Source: Vicia villosa (lineage: Eukaryota > Streptophyta > Magnoliopsida > Fabales > Fabaceae). From it: 64,000 bases of DNA. The stretch is from assembly GCF_029867415.1 (NCBI RefSeq), contig NC_081183.1, forward strand, positions 52,278,336 through 52,342,335. The letters are read 5' to 3'. The notes beneath the pieces are model-generated. The model worked only from the letters and a program-made list of their open reading frames with translations, searched no databases and had not been told where the DNA came from. The translations under genes were made by a program, and so were the position numbers. Below, in pieces: positions 56,685 through 64,000 of this stretch. Within the stretch, counting starts at the first letter, position 1; every line of letters begins with the position of its first letter.

Positions 56685-59600
56685 TCCTGACTATAGGAGA
56701 TAGAAACAATGTCTTCGGTCTTCCAGTTGTCCAGCCCTTTGTCTGATGTAGGGAAGATCCACTTGTCCATGTTGTGATTATCTTCGTCTTCTTCAATAGC
56801 ATTAATTCCCTTACTGATGAAGTGATGCTTCAATTCTTCTGGACGAGGAGGTTGTCCTCCCTTTTGATCCTTAGCAGTGCAGCCTAAACCCCATTTGTTG
56901 GACTTGTATGGAATATCAGGTAATTTCCCCCAGATGGTGCAGCCACCTTTTTCTACCACAGCCCTAGCGTCTTTCAGGGAAGCCATTGTAGGAATAACTC
57001 CAGTAACTTTAGGAGGAGTGTAAACATGTTTAGTCTCGGGAACCACTTGGGGGACCCATTCGTGTGCTATGCGGGGAGATTCAAATGCTTCTCCAGTGAA
57101 TTCAAGATACTTGGTCTCATCTACGAAGCTCACCACATATTCATCCTCACCATATACAGTGACAATCTTGCCTTTCATTGGGTATCTCAATTTCTGATGG
57201 AGAGTTGAAGTCACAGCATTTGCTTTATGTATCCAGGGACGTCCAAGCAGACAGGAATAGGCGGGACGAATATCCATCACATAGAACACAGTGTTGAAGG
57301 TTTGGGAGCCTACTCTGATCGGGAGCTCAACTTCGCCATACACAGTACTCATTGTGCCATCGTAAGCTTTTACTATCACATTACTAGATTTCAGCTCAAT
57401 TCCATCGACTTTGAGTTTGTCCAACACTACTTTGGGTAGCACATTTAGAGATGAGCCATCGTCAACCAGTACATGAGCCAGGGTAGTACCACCACATTCG
57501 ATGGAGATATGCAGTGCCTTGTTGTGATTCTTTCCACTAGGACTTAGATCAGCATCAGAAAACCCAAGGTAGTTATCTGTCGTCAGGTTTGCAATACAGT
57601 TCTCGAGCTGAGCGACAGAAATCTCTTGCGGCACATGAGCAGCCTCTAGAAACTTCATCATAGCTTTGGCGTGAGTTTTGGAACAACTTAGGAGTGATAA
57701 CATAGAGATCTTAGAAGGAGTATGCCCCATTTGTTCAATAATGTCATAATCACTTTTGCGGATAATCTTCAGGAATTCATTCGTTTCTTCAGGTAATGGA
57801 TCTTCAGTGACAGGCTCAGGTTCACGCAACAGTCCTTTACCACGAGCATCAGCATCCAGGGTGATCGCAACAGCAGGTGAAGTAGTGCTCGGAGAGATCT
57901 CTGGAGAAAATACCCTTCCACTTCTTGTTACTTTACTAGTTCCAGCAATATTAACCACATCAGGATTGGCATCTTCAGAAACTTTATCAGATTCAAGCTC
58001 TTGCTTAACTCCTTGAACATAGACCTCGGCACCATAATTCCAAGGGACGGCTTTATCAGAAGAGTATGGCATTGGACCAGGTTGAGTGATAATGATCGGA
58101 GCCACACGGGGTTCAGCAGAAATCTTGAAAGGAGCCTTGGTGGGGATCTTCAAAGGGACCTTGGAAATGACAGATACATCTTCGAACTTCAAACCACGGG
58201 AGAAACCTTCGCACAACTCTTCAATGGAAGGTGTCTTCTCAAACCTAATGGTGCCACGATCCATCCAGCCTTGGATACCTCTTTTCAGATTCTCACAACC
58301 CTCGGGTATGAGTTCACAGTAATAACAGTCAGGGTCGCAACCTGGAAATAAACCAGATCGCAACAGCTTTCTCTTGATGTCAGGGAGAGGAGTTGACAGA
58401 TCTCTTACGTCATAGACATGGATTGTATCCATGATAGCATTAACAGTATTGTCATGCTTTGGCATAGGAGCAGTGATGACATTAGGAGTTTTTGGGGCGT
58501 CGAACTCGATCTCGCCAGCTTCTATCATGTCTTGGACTTTGTTTTTCAAGGCCCAACAGTTATCTGTATGATGCCCGGTAGCGTTAGAATGGTAGGCGCA
58601 GGTAGCCTTGGGATCATAAGCTGGACTAGCGGTGTTGACAAACTTCGGGGGATCCTTCAGGACGACCAGCTCAGCCTTTAGTAGATGTTGTAAGGCTTGA
58701 GATAAAGGCATGTTGATCGGGGTGAATTGTCTCCTTGGTCGATCAGTTTTGCGTTGATAATCTTGTCTGGGAGTTTGTTGAGATGTTGGAGTAGAAATGA
58801 GGACAGCCCCAACAGATTGGTTATGATCATTCTTATCACGGCCCTTCTGACTGTGGACAGCATTAGACTCGTTCCTTCCCTGATATGGTTTCTTTGCAGT
58901 ACCAGAAGATGAACCCACTTGAATCTTCCCACTTCGGATACCACTTTCCACTCGTTCTCCAGTTAAGATAAGATCAGTAAACCCTGATGAAGAACTACCC
59001 AGCAAGTGACTATAAAATGGCCCAGTTAGCGTACCCATGAACATGTCTACCAGCTCCCTATCAGTCAAGGAAGGTTGGACTCTTCCAGCTAGATCTCTCC
59101 ACTTTTGAGCATACTCCTTGAAACTTTCTTTAGGTCCCATAGACATGCTTTGTAGTTGCATGCGAGTTGGTGCGAGATCGGAATTATATTGGTATTGTTT
59201 GTAGAAAGCAACAACCAAATCCTCCCAAGTACGGATGCTAGCACCCTCCAGTTGATAGTACCATTCGAGTTGGGTTCCAGATAAACTTTCCTGAAAGAAA
59301 TGGATCCAAAGCCTCTTATCAGCAGTGTGAGGCTGAATCTTTCTTACATAAGACCTTAAGTGCATCTTGGGACAGGAGACTCCATCATACTTAGCAAAGG
59401 CGGGAGTTTTGAATTTCGGAGGAATAACGACCCCAGGAACGAGTCCTAGTTCTTCAAAATCCAGCCCAGGTACCTTCTGAATTTCCACACTCCTCAGACG
59501 CTTTTCTAGTTGCTTATACTTCTCATCATCATAATACTCATCTTGAGGATACTCATCTTCCTCTTCTTCCTCCTCCTCAGAACCTACATGGCTTCCCTGA

Positions 59601-59848
59601 TTGTTCTTGACACTGAGGTCATCTCTTTCCCCTTCCTCTTCCTCTTTAGGGATTTCAGCTTCTGCAGCCTTCTTGGGACGACCCTTGAATCTTCTCCCCA
59701 GGTTGATCACTCCTTTGGGTTTCTGAGTCTTCGTTTTCTTAGTCAGGAGAGCTTTCAGTTCATCTTTCCCTTTGGACAAGTTCAGGATCAAGGCTTGAAA
59801 TTCAGCATTCTGAGTTTGGAGATTCTTGACAGATTGTTCGAGATCCAT
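56681..59848 (-). CDS. Ogre2 gag-protease, intact, 1055 aa
   Basis: ATG at 59848 (MDLEQSVKNLQTQNAEF), chosen over the upstream in-frame Met at 59953 because Ogre1 gag starts at the same motif and an acceptor-like TTTATTTCAG lies 8 nt upstream. Order: coiled coil (1-40), basic stretch, acidic stretch (EEEEEEEDEY, about 90-120), Gag core (TPAFAKYDGVSCPKMHLRSY, WIHFFQESLSGTQLEWYY), knuckle-like CAYHSNATGHHTDNCWALK, CDPDCYYC, and the protease with VLVDDGSSLNVLP (Asp near 795) and LLGRPWIHK. It ends in SYSQE just past the intron donor. It forms the particle and processes the polyprotein. Ogre1 carries extra repeats before the same C-terminus. Confidence 0.93.
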   Translation of the reverse strand: MDLEQSVKNLQTQNAEFQALILNLSKGKDELKALLTKKTKTQKPKGVINLGRRFKGRPKKAAEAEIPKEEEEGERDDLSVKNNQGSHVGSEEEEEEEDEYPQDEYYDDEKYKQLEKRLRSVEIQKVPGLDFEELGLVPGVVIPPKFKTPAFAKYDGVSCPKMHLRSYVRKIQPHTADKRLWIHFFQESLSGTQLEWYYQLEGASIRTWEDLVVAFYKQYQYNSDLAPTRMQLQSMSMGPKESFKEYAQKWRDLAGRVQPSLTDRELVDMFMGTLTGPFYSHLLGSSSSGFTDLILTGERVESGIRSGKIQVGSSSGTAKKPYQGRNESNAVHSQKGRDKNDHNQSVGAVLISTPTSQQTPRQDYQRKTDRPRRQFTPINMPLSQALQHLLKAELVVLKDPPKFVNTASPAYDPKATCAYHSNATGHHTDNCWALKNKVQDMIEAGEIEFDAPKTPNVITAPMPKHDNTVNAIMDTIHVYDVRDLSTPLPDIKRKLLRSGLFPGCDPDCYYCELIPEGCENLKRGIQGWMDRGTIRFEKTPSIEELCEGFSRGLKFEDVSVISKVPLKIPTKAPFKISAEPRVAPIIITQPGPMPYSSDKAVPWNYGAEVYVQGVKQELESDKVSEDANPDVVNIAGTSKVTRSGRVFSPEISPSTTSPAVAITLDADARGKGLLREPEPVTEDPLPEETNEFLKIIRKSDYDIIEQMGHTPSKISMLSLLSCSKTHAKAMMKFLEAAHVPQEISVAQLENCIANLTTDNYLGFSDADLSPSGKNHNKALHISIECGGTTLAHVLVDDGSSLNVLPKVVLDKLKVDGIELKSSNVIVKAYDGTMSTVYGEVELPIRVGSQTFNTVFYVMDIRPAYSCLLGRPWIHKANAVTSTLHQKLRYPMKGKIVTVYGEDEYVVSFVDETKYLEFTGEAFESPRIAHEWVPQVVPETKHVYTPPKVTGVIPTMASLKDARAVVEKGGCTIWGKLPDIPYKSNKWGLGCTAKDQKGGQPPRPEELKHHFISKGINAIEEDEDNHNMDKWIFPTSDKGLDNWKTEDIVSISYSQE

Positions 59849-60107
59849 CTTTCTTACTGAAATAAACAGCGGAAAGATGAGGTATTTGTTTTTATGAAAA
59901 CCTGTGATGCGATGTTTATGAATGATATGTTTATGCATATGCAATGTCTTCAAGGGATCAAAGGACTTTTAACACATATCAAAAGGAAATAAAAACAAAA
60001 GTATTATTAATAATAATGATTTTTTTTTTTTGGAACCTATGGTCTTGTAGCTTTTAGAGTTACATCAAAATATTCTAAAAATAAATAACATAAAGAACTA
60101 TAGGAAA

Positions 60108-61507
60108 TCAGTCTTCGAGTCGGCGCTTTCTCTTCAAACTTCGAATCTCTTCCTTGTGAGCTTTAATCATCTTGTTTCTCTCTTGGACAAGTCTATCGAT
60201 CTCTTGCTCCCATGATTGTATTTGATCGGGAGAGATAAAGTCTTCAATCTTCCACTTGCGGGAAAAATAATCAAGCATGCTATCACGCTCTTTGGCATTG
60301 GCCGCCATTATTGCTTTCTCTTCTTCCACTTTATGTAAGCGTTTTTCCAAATCAGCTTTTTCTTGTCTTAGGCAAGCGATGGTGGCAGCAAGGTCTTCGT
60401 TAGGAGCGGGCACATAGGGTTCTACTTCCACATGAACGGCGGGAGGAGTAATCCTTGGAACTATAGGAGTATCAGATGGATATGGTATGCCATGCTCAAC
60501 CACTCGATCATAAACCCATTTAAAATAAAGATCTGATGGGATGTGATTCCTCATTCCTAATTCTCTTACTCCTATTTTCTTCACCTTGGTCCAAGCTTTG
60601 ATGAACAACTTCTTTTTTCCAGTAGGGTCTGAATCATAATCAAAATTTTCTGCACTAAGATATAAGTTATTCCCCCTCGAGTACCAAGAAGAGGTACATT
60701 CGGGAAATCTCCACAACTATCAAACAAATGAGATCCTTCAAACCCCTTTTGACTCCAAATAACATTGTCGTAGGAAAGCTTGATGATTCTTTGAGCCCAA
60801 GTCAAACCCTCTTCATTCTTTATTGTAGAACGGGATAAGTGCGAAATAAACCACTTATGCAATAATGGTGCGCATCCGAGAATACAACCCTTGCCCTTAG
60901 ATGATCGATGATTGATGGAATGCAGCAAGTCACCCAATAAAGTAGGAACCGGATTGTTACTAATGAAGATCTTGAGAGCAATCACATCCACAATTTTATC
61001 ATAACGAGGGAACAACACTTGTCCATAGATTATGCAAGTGAGAACTTTTTCAAGAGCATCCATACTTGTTGCATTGATCAAAATGTCAGCTTGATTATAC
61101 AAGAAGTCAATCGGTAAACCGGTATATTCTCCTTTATTCACCCAAACCTTCTTGATTTCTGATCGAGGCAAATGCAACGCAGCAGCAACATCTTCCAACT
61201 TAGGAGTCTCTTCTTCACCGGTGTAAGGCATCTGATCGAGTACAGGTAATCCTAAAATGGAGGAGACTTCTTCCAATGTAGGAACCAATTGAAAGTCCCT
61301 ATAAGTGAAGCAATGCAGTAGAGGATCATAAAACCGGATCATGGTGTTGAGGAGTGCTTCATCCTCTTTGGTTCGTACCAGGCTGATTAACTTGTTGAGA
61401 GAATCGGAAAGCACGAGGGAACCTGAAACATTGTCACAAAGCATCTTCAAAGGTGTAGGAACTCCCTTGAAGCTAAGGCAAAAAGGCTTACGAACTTTAA
61501 TTCCCAT
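60108..61507 (-). pseudogene. Ogre2 ORF1, broken by a deletion
   Basis: ATG at 61507 (MGIKVRKPFCLSF), preceded by an acceptor-like TTTGTTTTGTAG. The first frame runs to GGDFPNVPLLGTRGGITY-like text near 60680; the second (ENFDYDSDPTGKKKLFIKAW) starts about there and ends at 60108. Ogre1 has about 20 more residues at this place (NPSLALRQFGY...), so roughly 60 bp plus a frame-changing remainder were lost. LHCFTYRDFQLVPTLEEVSSILGLPV matches the plant mobile domain-like segment of Ogre1 ORF1; the C-part is a coiled coil (LEKRLHKVEEEKAIM). Function unknown. Confidence 0.85.
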
Positions 61508-62212
61508 GACCTACAAAACAAATTATGGTTAACAATCCTTTAATCCCTTGAAAGGAGTTAGTCATGCTATGTATGGATGATGCATGTATGCATGATGCAC
61601 ATACACAAATAAGTCACACAAATCACACAATTTTTGGCTTAAGGCTTGCATGGAGTCTGATTAGGTGTCCTTCCCAAGGGCATTTCTATGGATAAGGAGA
61701 TTTCAGCAACGGGTTCTACCAAGTGACTCAGAATTGTCAGCCCCCTCTAAAGCACCCTCGAACATGGTAAATGCATACCACGCAATGATACTTTAGGAAG
61801 AAACCTATCTGAGCTGTAGTATCGGGTAGCGACCATAACTTGGCATGCACCAAGAATAGCCCTCCCACTACGTTCCTAAAAGTCAGGATGGGTTAAAGGT
61901 GACTAAAGGTCCTTGAGCTCCGACGCACCCAAAGATACAGGCATAAACCTCTCTCATGCAAAAGAGGTACACAATAACCAGTGGAGGCCTAACTCAAGTG
62001 TGAACTTCATTTTGACCAACCCCAAGCATGCACAAGGGGGGTCTCCATGACTATGCCGCTCCTAATCTTAAGTGTTCTTGAATCCGGGAATAGGATTCGT
62101 CCTTCAATTTTCCCAAAACAGCCCTGAAAAATAAAACAAGCAAAACAAACAATAGAAAACATTTAAAGTGAATCCTAAGCTTTTAAGGTAACCCCTCTTT
62201 TATCGAAATAAA
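61508..62212 (-). other. Ogre2 5' leader
   Basis: About 700 bp, non-coding, with a block near 61641-61665 shared with the Ogre1 leader. Confidence 0.6.
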
Positions 62213-62230
62213 TCCCCAGCAGAGTCGCCA
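62213..62230 (-). promoter_or_regulatory. Ogre2 primer binding site
   Basis: TGGCGACTCTGCTGGGGA on the minus strand, four bases from the LTR end. Confidence 0.92.
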
Positions 62231-62234
62231 GTTC

Positions 62235-63933
62235 TGTAATACGGTGAACTGACTTTTTATCGATCGAAATGTCGCGGTTAAGCATGAGTCGCCACCGACT
62301 TTTATTTTATCCAAACAAATTCAGAAAGGCTAAAAGAAACAGAAAAAAACCTTTTAAAGAAATCTAAGTTCGGGGGTAATTTATGCAAAGGGAAGGTGTA
62401 AGGCACCCTTTGCATCCATGGTTTTCCATGGGCTCTTAATTGCTTTGCTTGCTCGTTTTCAGAAAATGTAGATGAAAGAGGAAAAATGGACTTTAGCTCG
62501 TAAATGAGCGTAGCCAGTTTTTGAAGAATTTTGAGAAAGAATATAGAAAATAGAGCATGGCAAGGCAATTAGGGGCAATTACCTTAAACTCAGATGATAG
62601 GTCTCTTTTTAGCCTTTCAGAATGAAAGGGTCAATCCTTGCCATAAGTGGGCAGGAAGCCTTTCGTTTGGAGGTTGAAGGGTCGTCGAAGCATCCTTTGC
62701 CATAAGACTGTCCCATGCCATAGAAGGGCAGGTAGTCTAAGGTAAGGATCAGAATAAGCCTTATTCGTAGGCAACCAGAAGATACCTCAGCCTTTTCGTA
62801 GGCAACTTCCGAGGGTCGAGATCATTTTAGTGTATCGAAGGCAGCATCATTAGGGACCATGATCTTTAATCGAGGCAACATGGCTGAGGTATCCTCGTAT
62901 TCGAGGGACATGGCTTATTCTGCAAAAACACAAAGGCAACAGGCAACAGGCAACAGGCAACAAGGCAACAAGCAACAGGCAACAAGGCAACAGAGAGGTT
63001 ACCCCAAAAGGGTGCGTGTATGCAACAATCACGTGGTTCAATTCAGTTATTTATCTTATACATTAGTGATTCTAATCCAGTTTAAATTTGCACTCCCTAA
63101 ATTACTAACCACGCAGTTATAGAGTAATAATGAAGGGGACAATGAAACCAGCGGATCCCTAATAGGGTTTGACATAAGTAATAATAAAAATAGAATAAGA
63201 ATAGGGTTTAGGGTTACCAACGACGTAGCTTTGGCATTTAAACCCTGAAAAGAAAAAAAAGCAAACAAAGGAGGGTGAGTGCATTATCAATTCGGAGGCA
63301 AACGGGATTAACCCTAAATTAACCCTAAAATAAAGAATAAATAAATTTTAAAAAAATAATAAAAGAGACAAAGGCACTTAGCTCTGATTTGATCTGATAG
63401 GGTTGGCAGAAAGCCTCGGAGTTAACCCTGAAAAATGGCAAAGGCTGAGGAAAGATGAAGGCAAAACAAACCCCTGATTTTAAAAGAAAACAAAAATAGA
63501 CTTTAATTTTAAGGTACTTAGCTCTGGGTTCTTGATCGGGCGCGTTGTCGGAGTGAACCATGTCGATAACCCTGAAAAGGCAAGGCACAAAAGAAAGAAA
63601 ATATTTTTCAGTGTATTATCAATCCTGGTTAAGATTCAAATGGAATATAATGATAAATCAATTTAATTAATTATTGGTCTTGCGACCTAATTAATTAAAT
63701 CGAGGCGAAAAACTAAATTGAGTAAAAATATTTTTTTTGGAATTTTTAGAATTAAAAGAAAATACATATGAATTTTTAAAGATTTAATGGTAAATTAAAA
63801 TAAATAAAGTCATTTAAACAAATATTAAAAGGGAAACAATTAAATAAATAAATTAGATAAATAAACATATAAAAGGTTTTTATGAAATCTTATATAGTTT
63901 TTATGTATAAAAATAAAATTAAAAATAAAAACA

Positions 63934-64000
<67 letters not shown>
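62235..64000 (-). repeat. Ogre2 5' LTR, partial
   Basis: Repeats 47340 onwards, including U5 stem-loops (62383-62431), the minisatellite (62935-62995) and the (AT)n run (63938-64000). About half of the expected 3.8 kb is in the window. Confidence 0.95.

Larger units (their letters stand above)
47340..64000 (-). mobile_element. Ogre2: Tat-lineage Ty3/gypsy element, right LTR cut by window end
   Basis: Left LTR 47340-51158 (3819 bp), interior 51159-62234 and a right LTR from 62235. Same gene order as Ogre1 and a very similar pol, but different LTR sequence, ORF1 and gag N-part, so it is another Ogre family. Defects: ORF1 deletion with frame change and two TAG stops in integrase; gag-pro is intact. 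Confidence 0.95.

Overview
The window is plant nuclear DNA, most probably from a large-genome legume of tribe Fabeae (Pisum, Vicia, Lathyrus or Lens). That inference rests on very large Ogre elements (Ty3/gypsy, Tat lineage) and a SIRE/Maximus-type Ty1/copia element with an env-like reading frame. I see no convincing host gene. Essentially every base can be assigned to a nest of LTR retrotransposons.

Layout. (1) The oldest visible layer is a SIRE/Maximus-like copia element on the minus strand: 5' LTR from 46501, gag remnant, a large internal deletion, RT/RNase H tail to 45362, and an env-like pseudogene at 22499-23653. (2) A minus-strand Tat-type LTR (called T3 here) starts at 22498 inside that env-like gene and runs left to about 18250. 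(3) A second copia element (copia A, minus strand) interrupts T3; its 5' LTR begins at 16864 and its coding region runs off the left edge. (4) A 13.55 kb plus-strand element without genes (a LARD) sits at 2548-16100 inside the gag gene of copia A. It has 3322-bp LTRs and a CTAAT target duplication. (5) Ogre1 (23922-45116, minus, 21.2 kb, GTTAC duplication) is inserted between the RNase H and env-like parts of the SIRE element. (6) Ogre2 (47340 to beyond 64000, minus) is inserted in the SIRE 5' LTR.

How the parts work together. Both Ogres carry ORF1, gag-protease, a short intron, and RT / RNase H / archaeal-type RNase H / integrase. In each, the intron joins gag-pro to pol in the same phase. 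Both copies are defective in different places. Ogre1 has a stop in gag-pro and a 55-bp deletion in pol. Ogre2 has a deletion plus frame change in ORF1 and two stops in integrase. The LARD encodes nothing, but it has the same PBS, PPT and LTR start as the Ogres, so it is best explained as a parasite moved by Ogre proteins.

The most unusual signal is structural. The hypervariable non-coding parts of these Tat elements (LARD interior, the 3' regions of both Ogres, the U5-side part of T3) are arrays of short stem-loops. The stems change from copy to copy in a compensating way while spacing and loops stay similar. A further stem-loop around GGGTGCYTAACACCTTCCC lies in U5 of the LARD and both Ogres, with flanking stems that also co-vary. 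I know of no assigned function for these structures. All pairing was done by eye, and no folding or database search was run.
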